Shown: in pieces, positions 18,107-25,827 of the stretch
Numbering within the stretch: position 1 is the stretch's first letter
Layout: each line of letters opens with the position of its first letter
Assembly: GCA_015272195.1 (NCBI GenBank)
Contig: JACYMC010000048.1
Span: 1-43,963, forward strand
Length of the DNA: 43,963 nucleotides
DNA from: Candidatus Sericytochromatia bacterium
Lineage (GTDB): Bacteria > Cyanobacteriota > Sericytochromatia > UBA7694
Direction: 5' to 3'
Program-made: the position numbers and the translations under genes
The notes under the pieces: model-generated
What the model was told of the DNA's origin: nothing
What the model saw: only the letters and a program-made list of their open reading frames with translations
The model's database searches: none

Positions 18107-18865
18107 TTACTCTTCCAGCACCAGCTGGCCAGTGCGGCGTTTGAAGGCCTTTTCCTGTACTTCTTCGGTCTGAAACAGCAGGCGCCACCACCAGGGCACC
18201 AGCACCGCCCCCAGCACAATGGCCAGGCTGGGCAACAGCAGGCTTTCGCCGGGCAGATGAATCAGCCATTTGCCAAAGCCATAGAGCCAGCTGAAGAGGG
18301 TGGTGGCCACTTCATTGCTCAGGGCTGATGTGCCTGAAGCAAGATCCAGGCCTGTGCGGCTGATCAGGCTCACAATCGGCTGGTACAGGCTGCCCGGCAG
18401 CCAGTTGTGCCAGTGCAGAAAAATTTCGGCAATCCGGGCGGCAGCCACCAGTACCATGGCCATGACGGTGCAATTGATGATCGTGCCGTAGTAGACGGCT
18501 TTTAAAATGCGCAGGGGCATGACCCCTTTGCCGCTGTAGCGAATGGCGGTCAGCTCAGCATCGGTTAAGACATTCGCACGGCGCCAGAGGGCACTCATTA
18601 AGATGTCCATCATCAAAAAGGCAATGCCATAGATCCAGAGCCGCCAGATCATAAAAATGCCGCCAGTACAGATCAAGCCGGCCACCAGCAGGGGGGTGTC
18701 GGCAGCGTACTGGGGCGCGGCCATCGATAAGCCGGCTTTCCAGCCTTTGAGGCTTTTTCCGGCCAGAAAGTATTCTTCCAGGTTGGCTGAAGCCTTATCC
18801 TGTGAGGCAAAGCCTGAGGCCACGCTGTAGACAATAAAGGCAAAAACAATCAAGAGATCGCTCAT
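18107..18865 (-). CDS. Shortened sodium:solute symporter family protein
   Basis: This 252-residue membrane protein matches the N-terminal part of a sodium:solute symporter subfamily: EEYFLAGKSLKGWKAGLSMAAPQYAADTPLLVAGLICTGG, then WRRANVLTDAELTAIRYSGK and YYGTIINCTVMAMVLVAAARIAE. Full-length members usually have about 500-600 residues and 11-13 helices. Here the conserved part ends near residue 145, and two or so helices and a charged C-terminus follow. It may be an internally deleted, non-transporting remnant or a reduced protein. The SD AAGGAGGAT before ATG 18865 is excellent and the frame is intact. It lies 47 bases upstream of udk in the same direction. Confidence 0.65.
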   Translation of the reverse strand: MSDLLIVFAFIVYSVASGFASQDKASANLEEYFLAGKSLKGWKAGLSMAAPQYAADTPLLVAGLICTGGIFMIWRLWIYGIAFLMMDILMSALWRRANVLTDAELTAIRYSGKGVMPLRILKAVYYGTIINCTVMAMVLVAAARIAEIFLHWHNWLPGSLYQPIVSLISRTGLDLASGTSALSNEVATTLFSWLYGFGKWLIHLPGESLLLPSLAIVLGAVLVPWWWRLLFQTEEVQEKAFKRRTGQLVLEE

Positions 18866-18887
18866 GCGGTATCCTCCTTGCTTTTAC

Positions 18888-18915
18888 AGCATAACGCGCA
18901 AGCGGTTTTTGTCAA
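18888..18915 (-). promoter_or_regulatory. Promoter of the symporter-udk-aminopeptidase-BrxA-like operon
   Basis: On the minus strand TTGACA (18915-18910) and TATGCT (18893-18888) are spaced by 16 bases, 22 bases before the start codon. The -35 is perfect and the -10 is weak. Confidence 0.5.
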
Positions 18916-19052
18916 AAATCAGCGCTTTTGATAAGGACCAGCAAAAGAAGATATACCTTTATACACGAGGCTTTGTCGATAGATTCAGAGAGGCTTGTTG
19001 CTGCTTTAATCAGATGCGCCGACGCTGCTTTGAACCACAGATCAGCTTTGAT

Positions 19053-19886
19053 TTAAAGCATGTCGGGCTTAAGGTCGGGATCCGCCAGGGGGACCGGCCA
19101 GTTGTGCAGATTGGGCTGCAGCAGCTCCAGGCCCAGAGCGGCCGGGTAGAGTACATTGTAGAGATACAGCCCCTGGGGCGGGGCCGTGCTGCCGCTGAGC
19201 TGGCGTTCACCGCTGGCCAGCGCCTGCTGCAGCTGCTCAGGGGGCAGTTTGCCCCGTGCAATATCCACCATCGTACCCACCAGGTTGCGCACCATATTGT
19301 ACAAAAAGCTCTGGGCAATGATTTCGAGTACCCAGAAGCCCTGCCACTGCCAGGCGTGGCACCAGTGCACGCTGATATCATAGCTGTCGCGGTAGCTGCC
19401 GCTTTTGCAAAAAGCCTGAAAATTATGCTGGCCCTGCAGGCTGAGCCAGCTTTGCTTCAGGCTTTCAAAATCAAGGTCGTAGCGGCACTGCCAGATGCTG
19501 TTGCGCAGGTGCGGATTCTGTGTGCTTTCATGGGGACGCAGAATATAGCGGTAGTGGCGGGCCAGCGCACTGAAGCGGGCGCTGAAATCAGCCGGCATCT
19601 CCCAGGCCTGCACGGCCCGTACATTGCCGGGCAGCATGCTGTTGAGTGCCGGCGCCAGGCGATCGACAGGAAAGTCTTTTTCGGTTTGAAAATTTACCAC
19701 CTGGGCATAGGCATGTACGCCGGCGTCAGTCCGGCCGGCACAGCTGATCCGGGGCGCGTGGCGCAGCAGACGTTCAAGCACAGTCTGCAGCTCGGCCTGT
19801 ACGGTGCGGGGCTCACCGGGCTGAATCTGATAACCGTTAAAATCTGTGCCCTGGTAAGTGATGTGTACAGCAAGATTACGAAGCAT
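19053..19886 (-). CDS. truA: tRNA pseudouridine(38-40) synthase
   Basis: This 277-residue enzyme isomerises uridines 38-40 of the tRNA anticodon arm. It opens with LAVHITYQGTDFNGYQIQPGEPRTVQ, has the catalytic-Asp motif AGRTDAGVHAYAQVVNF, and then family blocks FSARFSALARHYRYIL, FQAFCKSGS and SFLYNMVRNLVGTMVDIARGKL. Length and order are typical. It starts 8 bases after the TonB-like gene and appears to be the last gene of the rplU-rpmA-rplS operon. The plus-strand ORF 18864-19901 covers it in antisense and has no family features. Confidence 0.96.
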   Translation of the reverse strand: MLRNLAVHITYQGTDFNGYQIQPGEPRTVQAELQTVLERLLRHAPRISCAGRTDAGVHAYAQVVNFQTEKDFPVDRLAPALNSMLPGNVRAVQAWEMPADFSARFSALARHYRYILRPHESTQNPHLRNSIWQCRYDLDFESLKQSWLSLQGQHNFQAFCKSGSYRDSYDISVHWCHAWQWQGFWVLEIIAQSFLYNMVRNLVGTMVDIARGKLPPEQLQQALASGERQLSGSTAPPQGLYLYNVLYPAALGLELLQPNLHNWPVPLADPDLKPDML

Positions 19887-19894
19887 GTTTTGTT

Positions 19895-21067
19895 TTACTG
19901 ACGCCCGGCTTTGCGGGCCTCATAGGCTTGCAGTACGGCCTGTATCAGCGCCTGGGTATTGTTTTCCCATTCGCTGCGCCAGGGCAACTCCAGGGTTTGA
20001 ATCTGGCTGGGCTGTTTGGGTGGATAGTAGCGAGCGTTGATTTTTTTGTCCGGGCTGTTTTCTGCAGACCACTGCACCCGAAAGGTCAGCTGGTCATAGC
20101 TGAAGGTCAGATACTGCAGCGGACCGAGTTCACCGGTTTCATAGTTGGGCAGTGGAATGGGGGTGGGTGAAGGCACGCTCAGATCCAGATCCAGCTGGCC
20201 CAGATTGCGGCGGGCGCGCTCCAGGGCTTTTTCTTCTTCAGTCAGCCCATTGTCATCGTCAAAGCGATCGGTGCGGATGTCCAGCTCGGTATTGATGCGG
20301 GGCTGGTAGCCAAAAGGGTTATCCAGGCTGGGATCAAAGCGTCGGATATTGCGGCTGGCTTTGTCCAGATCCTGACCAAAGTTACCAAAGCGGATGCTGT
20401 TACGCGGCGTATTGCTGTCGGGTGGCGGGCTGCTGTTGTCTTCCGGCGAGTTTGCATCCGGGTTAGCGGCATCAGAACCCTGGGTGTTGCTGGGGAGCTG
20501 TCCGAGGCGTTTGGCCTCCTGCTCATAGCCCACCATAAATTCCTGGTATTCGCCCCAGGATTTAAAGCCAAAAGGCAGCTCTTCGGGCACGTCCAGACCC
20601 TGATTTTTGAGCAGTTCGGCCACGCTGTCTTTGGCCGTTTGTTCAGCGGGCGGTAAATCGGCCACCTGTACAGAAGCCGAAGGTTCGGGTGAGGGAGACT
20701 CAGCGTTGTTTTCAGGACTGGGCGTGGCGCTGGGCTGCGGTGCTTCAGTGCCAGCCTCAGGCGGTGCGCTGGGTTGGGGCGTGGGGGTGGGTGTGGGCTG
20801 CGGTCGGGGGGGTGGGGTGCTGACCGGTGCAGGCGCTTCAGCGACTTCAGGGGGCGGCTGAACGGTTTCAGGGGGCGGTGCAGGCTCGGGCAGGGCATCG
20901 GGCTCAGCGTAGTCGTATTCTGGGCTGGCTGGCGGTGGGCTCGGCGGCAGGTTGACGGCCTGGACCTGAATGGGATCTTCTGCATCCATCATCTGGGCGT
21001 TGAGGGGTTGAAAAGCGCTGCTGGAGGCGACGGCAATCAGGATGAGACCGTGTAGAATCAGGGACAA
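19895..21067 (-). CDS. TonB-like Pro-rich inner-membrane protein (start uncertain)
   Basis: The product has a hydrophobic N-terminus, a Pro/Glu/Ala/Ser/Thr-rich spacer of about 120 residues and a C-terminal part ending LTFSYDQLTFRVQWSAENS and LELPWRSEWENNTQALIQAVLQAYE. This layout is TonB-like: an inner-membrane helix, a periplasm-spanning Pro-rich arm and an outer interaction domain, but the C-terminal domain is not a clear TonB match. The track start TTG 21067 splits the hydrophobic segment. In frame upstream lies a basic stretch and KLVFALFVFLSLILHGLILIAVA, open back to the rplS stop at 21191 but with no ATG, GTG or TTG. The true start is probably a rare codon such as CTG 21139, CTG 21181 or ATT 21184. 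Confidence 0.7.
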   Translation of the reverse strand: MSLILHGLILIAVASSSAFQPLNAQMMDAEDPIQVQAVNLPPSPPPASPEYDYAEPDALPEPAPPPETVQPPPEVAEAPAPVSTPPPRPQPTPTPTPQPSAPPEAGTEAPQPSATPSPENNAESPSPEPSASVQVADLPPAEQTAKDSVAELLKNQGLDVPEELPFGFKSWGEYQEFMVGYEQEAKRLGQLPSNTQGSDAANPDANSPEDNSSPPPDSNTPRNSIRFGNFGQDLDKASRNIRRFDPSLDNPFGYQPRINTELDIRTDRFDDDNGLTEEEKALERARRNLGQLDLDLSVPSPTPIPLPNYETGELGPLQYLTFSYDQLTFRVQWSAENSPDKKINARYYPPKQPSQIQTLELPWRSEWENNTQALIQAVLQAYEARKAGRQ

Positions 21068-21190
21068 AAATACAAAAAGAGCAAAAACAAGCTTTTCCCG
21101 TCGCTGCGTGTGCTGTCTCTTGCGGAGCGCAGTGGGCAGATGCTGACGGGAAAAGATTTTTCTGATTGTAAAGCGTTTCAGAATGGCGCT

Positions 21191-21553
21191 TTAAGCCTTT
21201 TTGGTTTGCTGAATTTCGCGGATGCGGGCAGATTTGCCGCGACGCTGACGGAAGTAGTAAATCCGTGCGCGACGAACTTTACCGCGACGCTTCACTTCAA
21301 ACCGGGCCACACGGGGAGAGTGGATCAGAAAGGTTCTTTCTACACCCACGCCCTGAAAGACTTTGCGCACGGTGACGGTTTTGGCCACGCCGGCGCCCTG
21401 AACTTTCAGCACAACGCCTTCAAAAATCTGAATGCGCTCTTTGCCACCTTCAACAATTTTAGCGTGCACGGCAACCGTGTCACCTGAGGTCATTTCAGGC
21501 AGATCGCTTTTCATGAAGGGCTGTGTAATTTCTCTGAGTAGTTGTTGACTCAT
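21191..21553 (-). CDS. rplS: 50S ribosomal protein L19 (bL19)
   Basis: This 120-residue protein lies at the subunit interface of the ribosome. It has the family blocks [75 protein letters not shown]. It follows rplU and rpmA; in many bacteria rplS instead sits with trmD and rpsP, so the grouping here is notable. A further gene (TonB-like) begins right after its stop. Confidence 0.98.
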   Translation of the reverse strand: MSQQLLREITQPFMKSDLPEMTSGDTVAVHAKIVEGGKERIQIFEGVVLKVQGAGVAKTVTVRKVFQGVGVERTFLIHSPRVARFEVKRRGKVRRARIYYFRQRRGKSARIREIQQTKKA

Positions 21554-21571
21554 CTGCGTATTCCTTTCCCG

Positions 21572-21829
21572 TTAGACGACAGGGTAGACGCTGACTTTGC
21601 GTCCCCGACGTCCCCGGCGCTCAAATTTGACGGTTCCATCAATCAGTGAAAACAGGGTATAGTCACGGCCCATACCCACGTTCTGGCCGGTGTGAAAGTG
21701 AGAACCGCGCTGACGGACAATAATGCCGCCGGCTCTAACGTCCTGACCATCATAGAGTTTGACGCCCAGGTACTGCGGATTGCTGTCGCGGCCGTTTTTA
21801 CTGCTGCCTACACCTTTTTTGTGTGCCAT
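21572..21829 (-). CDS. rpmA: 50S ribosomal protein L27 (bL27)
   Basis: This 85-residue protein reaches the peptidyl-transferase centre with its N-terminus. It begins [24 protein letters not shown], with no extra N-terminal leader peptide of the type cleaved by Prp in Firmicutes. [32 protein letters not shown] is diagnostic. It follows rplU by 15 bases. Confidence 0.98.
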   Translation of the reverse strand: MAHKKGVGSSKNGRDSNPQYLGVKLYDGQDVRAGGIIVRQRGSHFHTGQNVGMGRDYTLFSLIDGTVKFERRGRRGRKVSVYPVV

Positions 21830-21844
21830 TGTCTTTTTGTCTCC

Positions 21845-22159
21845 TTATCCCAGACGAATGTCTTCGATCATAACGCGGGTGTACCGCTGACGGTGCCCGA
21901 CTTTGCGCTGATAGCCCTTTTTGGGGCGGTACTTGAAGGAAACCTGCTTTTTGCCTTTTTGTTCGGCCTTGAGAATTTTGCCTACAACAGCGGCGGACTC
22001 AAGCTGGGGGGTGCCCACTTTGGTCTCTTCGCCGTTGACGACCATCAGCACGGGGAATTCAACCGTGCTGCCTTCTTCAGCATGCAGGAGCTCCAGATCT
22101 AACCAGCGGCCTTGTTCGGCTTTGTATTGTTTTCCACCACTTTTAATGATTGCGTACAT
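21845..22159 (-). CDS. rplU: 50S ribosomal protein L21 (bL21)
   Basis: The 104-residue protein binds 23S rRNA and begins [25 protein letters not shown], ending [27 protein letters not shown], both family-diagnostic. AGGTGAT before ATG 22159 is a strong SD. It is the first gene of the operon rplU-rpmA-rplS-TonB-like-truA. Confidence 0.98.
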   Translation of the reverse strand: MYAIIKSGGKQYKAEQGRWLDLELLHAEEGSTVEFPVLMVVNGEETKVGTPQLESAAVVGKILKAEQKGKKQVSFKYRPKKGYQRKVGHRQRYTRVMIEDIRLG

Positions 22160-22307
22160 GTTAGATCACCTAAAACCTGATAAAAATTCGAATCTCGAAA
22201 AAGTATGCACCCCATCTTAGCACACGCGCTTAAACGATGGCTAGCTGAAGTTAAATGAATAGATAACCGGGATTTAAATTTCGGTGGCCATACTATTTGG
22301 GATGCCA

Positions 22308-22324
22308 CGGGAACTGTATTCCCG
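22308..22324 (-). promoter_or_regulatory. Hairpin at the start of the rplU leader
   Basis: CGGGAA-CTGTA-TTCCCG forms a 6-bp stem 8 bases after the putative -10 of the rplU operon, so it would be at the 5' end of the mRNA. The leader is about 165 bases long. It could stabilise the mRNA or serve autoregulation, which is common for ribosomal protein operons, but there is no specific match to a known leader. Confidence 0.35.
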
Positions 22325-22331
22325 ACAGGCT

Positions 22332-22340
22332 ATTATAACA
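22332..22340 (-). promoter_or_regulatory. Extended -10 promoter of the rplU operon
   Basis: On the minus strand TGTTATAAT is a TGn-TATAAT extended -10 with no recognisable -35. The 313-base gap between rplU and the divergent FtsB-like gene (22160-22472) holds this element and the leader hairpin; I see no gene in it. Confidence 0.5.
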
Positions 22341-22472
22341 CCGCTGGCCCCGGAATGCGGAAGCGGATTGCGGGATTTTAAATTTTCAGTCCTGGTAATC
22401 CGTGGCACTTTCAGGCCTGCCGGCTTCATGTTACATTAGAGATCATAAGCAATCAAACCGGGTGTTGAGACC

Positions 22473-22775
22473 ATGAAAACCATGAAAGTGATTCTGGCGG
22501 CGCTGTTCGTCTATCTCTCTGTCAACTGTGTGAATCTGATCAATCAGGAGCTGCGCCTGCAAAAATACCATGCCCGCCTGGAGCAGGATATGGCTGTGGT
22601 CAAAGCACAGCAAGCCCAGCTGAAAGCTGAGCTGGCCCATTACAACACGTCTGAGGGAGTAGAAGAGCTGGCCCGCAAGCGCCTGGGGTATTTCAAAAAA
22701 GGCGAAATTCCCCTCCGGGTCATTGAATCTACCCCGGCAGATGCCGCTCTCTCTGATACACCAGCGGTCAACTAA
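22473..22775 (+). CDS. FtsB/DivIC-like septum formation initiator protein
   Basis: The 100-residue product has one N-terminal membrane helix (VILAALFVYLSVNCVNLI), a coiled coil (LQKYHARLEQDMAVVKAQQAQLKAELAH) and the conserved end EGVEELARKRLGYFKKGEIPLRVI, as in FtsB/DivIC proteins. These connect FtsL and FtsQ/DivIB and help activate septal peptidoglycan synthesis. Its stop overlaps the trhO start codon by one base. A Pro/Ala-rich tail after the conserved domain is species-specific. Confidence 0.88.
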   Translation: MKTMKVILAALFVYLSVNCVNLINQELRLQKYHARLEQDMAVVKAQQAQLKAELAHYNTSEGVEELARKRLGYFKKGEIPLRVIESTPADAALSDTPAVN

Positions 22776-23641
22776 TGTCTCCTTACCAGATCGCAACCTT
22801 TTACCGGTTTGTGAGTTTGCCTGATGCGCCTTTTTTACAGTCTCACTGGCTGGAACTGGCCCAGCAGCATCACTTAAAGGGCACCCTGCTGATTGCTCAT
22901 GAAGGTCTGAATGCCACCCTTGCAGGCACGCCCTCTGAGCTGCAGGCGTTTCTGGACTTTTTATGCGCTGATCCCCGCCTGGGTGACATGCCGATCAAAT
23001 TCAGTCAGGCTGAGCAGCAGCCGTTTGCCCGGCTGCGCGTGCGTTTGCGCAAAGAAATCGTAAATCTGGGTCTGCCCGTGGATCCGACCCGGCAGGTCGG
23101 CACCTATGTGCCGCCAGAAGAATGGAATCAGCTGATCGCCTCACCTGACGTGCTGCTGATTGATACCCGCAATGATTATGAGTATGCGATTGGCACCTTT
23201 GAGGGGGCCGTAGATCCGGGGACAGAAGCCTTCAGTGACTTCCCGGATTATGTCAGTCAGCATCTGGACCCTGCCCGCCACAAGCGGGTGGCCATGTTTT
23301 GTACCGGCGGCATTCGCTGTGAAAAAGCCACCGCCTGGATGCTGTCACAGGGCTTTGAAGCGGTGTATCACCTCGAAGGCGGGATTCTGAACTATCTTGA
23401 AAAAATCCCGCCTCAGCAAAGCCGCTGGCGTGGTGAGTGTTTTGTTTTTGATGAGCGTGTGTCGGTGAATCACGCCCTGCAGCCTGGCACGGCCACGCTC
23501 TGTGAAGCCTGTGGCGCCCCCGTGCTGGCGGCAGAAAAAAAGCAGCCGGGCTATGAGGCCGGCGTTGCCTGTCCGCGCTGTGTCGATCAGCAGACGGCAG
23601 AACAGAAACAGGCCCGCCGGGAGCGCTTTCAGCCGGCTTAA
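22775..23641 (+). CDS. trhO: tRNA uridine(34) hydroxylase, rhodanese-related (TrhO/YceA)
   Basis: This 288-residue enzyme makes 5-hydroxyuridine at tRNA position 34 from molecular oxygen, an alternative to prephenate-dependent TrhP. It begins with an acylphosphatase-like domain (FYRFVSLPD to KGTLLIAHEGLNATLAG), then a rhodanese domain with active-site loop CTGGIRCEKA (catalytic Cys), and a C-terminal Cys-containing tail (CEACGAPVLAAEKK, CPRCV) that may bind zinc. The ATG shares a base with the FtsB-like stop (TAATG). Its stop overlaps that of the convergent ligase gene by 4 bases. Confidence 0.95.
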   Translation: MSPYQIATFYRFVSLPDAPFLQSHWLELAQQHHLKGTLLIAHEGLNATLAGTPSELQAFLDFLCADPRLGDMPIKFSQAEQQPFARLRVRLRKEIVNLGLPVDPTRQVGTYVPPEEWNQLIASPDVLLIDTRNDYEYAIGTFEGAVDPGTEAFSDFPDYVSQHLDPARHKRVAMFCTGGIRCEKATAWMLSQGFEAVYHLEGGILNYLEKIPPQQSRWRGECFVFDERVSVNHALQPGTATLCEACGAPVLAAEKKQPGYEAGVACPRCVDQQTAEQKQARRERFQPA

Positions 23642-24336
23642 CCCCGTTCGGTTGCGGGTTCAAACCGGATTCCCCAGTGTTTTTCGAAACCTTTGCAGAT
23701 ACATTGCGCCAGGGTCTGGTGATCCGGTACAGGTGTCAGGTGGGCGGCCAGATCGGTACCGGATGGAGAGGCTTCAAAAATAGTCTGCAGCAGCTCGCGA
23801 TGCAGCTGACGGTAAATAACGGCCTGGATCAGCAGATTTTTGCGGCTGCGCACCTGGGCGGCGCCGAGCAGTTTTTGATTGCCCAGGCAAATATCTGCTG
23901 CTGTGGTGTGTTCCAGGCAGCTGGGGGCTTTGAAACGCCCTGCTTCCGGCTGGTTATATCCCAGACTGGCGTTTAATCCCAGCATCTGCAGCCCGCAGAT
24001 CACGCCTGCAGCAAAGGCCGCAAAGCTTTGTGTGACGTTACCTTGCAGTGGGCCGCTGTGAGGCGCGACCAGGCTGAAGGTCAAATCGCCGGCGTGCAGA
24101 ATGGCCTGACCGCCCGTGGGCCGGCGCACCACAGGAATATTCAGGGTCTGCAGCCGCTCATGCAGCACTTCAGAAAGGCTTTGAAAGCGGCCAATCGAAA
24201 GGGTGGGAGCAGACCAGGTATAAAAACGCAGCAGGGGTAAATCGCTGACCGGCTGGAAGTCACTGTAGGCCGCCTGATCCTGTTGCATCTGACTCGCGCC
24301 ATCAGCAGGCGGGTCAAAGCGGTACCGCCAGATCAC
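23638..24336 (-). CDS. LipM/LplA-type octanoyltransferase or lipoate-protein ligase
   Basis: The 232-residue protein has the biotin/lipoate ligase fold. WSAPTLSIGRFQ, the lipoyl-adenylate-like motif RRPTGGQAILHAGDLTFSLV, and SCLEHTTAADICLGNQKLLGAAQVRSRKNLLIQAVI are visible. The lysine in NQKLLGAAQ is the usual ligand of the acyl carbonyl. Cys140 and Cys150 are candidates for the thioester Cys of LipM-type octanoyltransferases, which would make this a biosynthetic enzyme; without it, a salvage ligase is the alternative. It joins lipoyl groups to E2/H proteins of oxoacid dehydrogenases. Its ATG overlaps the stop of the small lipoprotein gene (ATGA). Confidence 0.85.
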   Translation of the reverse strand: MIWRYRFDPPADGASQMQQDQAAYSDFQPVSDLPLLRFYTWSAPTLSIGRFQSLSEVLHERLQTLNIPVVRRPTGGQAILHAGDLTFSLVAPHSGPLQGNVTQSFAAFAAGVICGLQMLGLNASLGYNQPEAGRFKAPSCLEHTTAADICLGNQKLLGAAQVRSRKNLLIQAVIYRQLHRELLQTIFEASPSGTDLAAHLTPVPDHQTLAQCICKGFEKHWGIRFEPATERG

Positions 24337-24662
24337 AGATCTTTGATGGTGTCTGGCCGGTACTCGTGAATATCAATCACTGTGGGCAGCTGGCAGAGAG
24401 TCTTGCGCTCCACCGCGTGGGCTTTGATCTGCATGCGCAGGCCCTCACGCAGAATCTGGGGGCTGGGGGTGATCACTTCGTATTTGTAGCCGTTATCGTC
24501 AATAAAAATCCAGCAGGTTTTGCCCTGGTATTCAATCGTACTCATGCGGCCGTGCAGCTTGATTTCCTGGTCGCTGCAGGCGCTCAGGCCCAGCATCAGA
24601 CCCGGCAGCAGCAGTGCCAGCATGCGGGAGCAGAGACGGTGTTTCACGTGTGTTGCCTTCAT
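24333..24662 (-). CDS. Small predicted lipoprotein
   Basis: This 109-residue protein has a lipoprotein signal (LALLLPGLMLGLSAC, lipidated Cys29) and an 80-residue domain rich in beta strands (IKLHGRMSTIEYQGKTCWIFIDDNGYKYEVITPS, LRMQIKAHAVERKTLC), possibly an OB-like fold. Two cysteines in the mature part could form a disulfide. I see no known family. It is the first gene of a pair with the LipM/LplA-type ligase, with an ATGA overlap. Confidence 0.78.
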   Translation of the reverse strand: MKATHVKHRLCSRMLALLLPGLMLGLSACSDQEIKLHGRMSTIEYQGKTCWIFIDDNGYKYEVITPSPQILREGLRMQIKAHAVERKTLCQLPTVIDIHEYRPDTIKDL

Positions 24663-24697
24663 GTTTTAAAATAGGGTTAGAACAAAATCACCCTGCT

Positions 24698-24706
24698 ATT
24701 ATAGCA
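24698..24706 (-). promoter_or_regulatory. Extended -10 promoter of the lipoprotein-ligase pair
   Basis: On the minus strand TGCTATAAT (TGn-TATAAT) lies 36 bases before the lipoprotein ATG. The -35 region is not recognisable. It separates this pair from the upstream esterase-proB pair. Confidence 0.55.
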
Positions 24707-24726
24707 AAAGTTTTTTGGCGCTGATT

Positions 24727-25824
24727 TCAGGTCATCACCATATCATCGCGGTGAATCACCACCGGCCCGGCTGTATAGCCCAAAAGTCCCGCGATATCTT
24801 CGGAGCGGTGGCCAGCAATCCGGCGCAGTTCTGCTGCACTATAGCGGCTCAGACCACGTGCCACCTCTTTTTCAGCGCTGAACACGCAGACCGTCTGTCC
24901 GCGGTCAAAATCCCCTTCTACGCTTGTGATGCCAGCGACCAGAAGGCTTTTGCCATCGCTTTGCATGGCATGGGCTGCTCCCCGGTCCACGTTCAGGCGA
25001 TGGCTTTTGAGCGTATCTGACAGAATCCAGCGTTTGCGTGCTTCCAGTCTTTGCATGCGGGGATGAAACCAGGTTCCCAGCTGCTCGTTGCTGGTGGCCC
25101 GCAGCAGCATATTGGGTTCAGCACCGTCCAGAATCCGCACCCCCACGCCGGCGCGTGTAGCAATATCAGCGGCCTGGATTTTGGTCTGCATGCCACCTGT
25201 CCCCCTGTCGGAGCCCACACCACCGGCCAGTTGCCAGATTTCCGGTGTAATCTCCGGCACGTCAGGAATCAGTCGGGCACCGGGGTTCTGCTGGGGCGCT
25301 GCGGTGTACAGGCCGGCAATATCTGTACAGATGATCAGCTGTTCGGCTTCCACCAGTGAGGCCACATGGGCGGCGAGGTTGTCATTGTCGCCAACCTGGA
25401 TTTCTTCAATGGCGACCACATCGTTTTCGTTTGCAATCGGCAGCACGCCCTGCTCAAAACATCCCTGAAAGGTGGTGCGGGCATTCAGGTAACGGCGACG
25501 ATCGCTGAAATCAGCGCGCGTCAACAGTGTCTGGGCGACTTTGAGATCATACAGTCCGGCCAGTTGGGTATAAAGATGCATCAGCTGGCTCTGGCCAATG
25601 GCGGCCAGCAGTTGTTTTTCGGCCAGGGTGCGCTTGCGCGGCGGGAAGCCGAGATGTTCCCAGCCGGCCAGTACAGCCCCTGAGCTAACAAGTGTCACAG
25701 CCCAGTCGTTTTGCTGGAGCTGGGCAATCTGGCGCATTAAATCCACCATGCGCGGCCGGTTGAGCCGGTCGCTGCCGGCACTCAGCACACTGGTGCCGAC
25801 CTTGACTACGAGACGACGCTGCAT
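24727..25824 (-). CDS. proB: Glutamate 5-kinase with PUA domain
   Basis: The 365-residue enzyme phosphorylates glutamate at the gamma carboxylate, the first step of proline synthesis and the usual site of proline feedback inhibition. It has the amino-acid kinase domain (LVVKVGTSVLS, TLVSSGAVLAGWEHLG, PIANENDVV, FSDRRRYLNARTTF, GVGSDRGTGGMQTKIQAADIATRAGV) and a C-terminal PUA domain (HRLNVDRGAAHAMQSDGKSLLVAGITSVEGDFDRGQTV). proA is not adjacent in the window. It begins 3 bases after the esterase stop and is likely cotranscribed with it. Confidence 0.97.
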   Translation of the reverse strand: MQRRLVVKVGTSVLSAGSDRLNRPRMVDLMRQIAQLQQNDWAVTLVSSGAVLAGWEHLGFPPRKRTLAEKQLLAAIGQSQLMHLYTQLAGLYDLKVAQTLLTRADFSDRRRYLNARTTFQGCFEQGVLPIANENDVVAIEEIQVGDNDNLAAHVASLVEAEQLIICTDIAGLYTAAPQQNPGARLIPDVPEITPEIWQLAGGVGSDRGTGGMQTKIQAADIATRAGVGVRILDGAEPNMLLRATSNEQLGTWFHPRMQRLEARKRWILSDTLKSHRLNVDRGAAHAMQSDGKSLLVAGITSVEGDFDRGQTVCVFSAEKEVARGLSRYSAAELRRIAGHRSEDIAGLLGYTAGPVVIHRDDMVMT

Positions 25825-25827
25825 GTA

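Noticed and set aside
18864-19901. 345-residue plus-strand ORF
   Set aside because: It lies antisense over the whole of truA, which has clear catalytic motifs, and shows no family features of its own.
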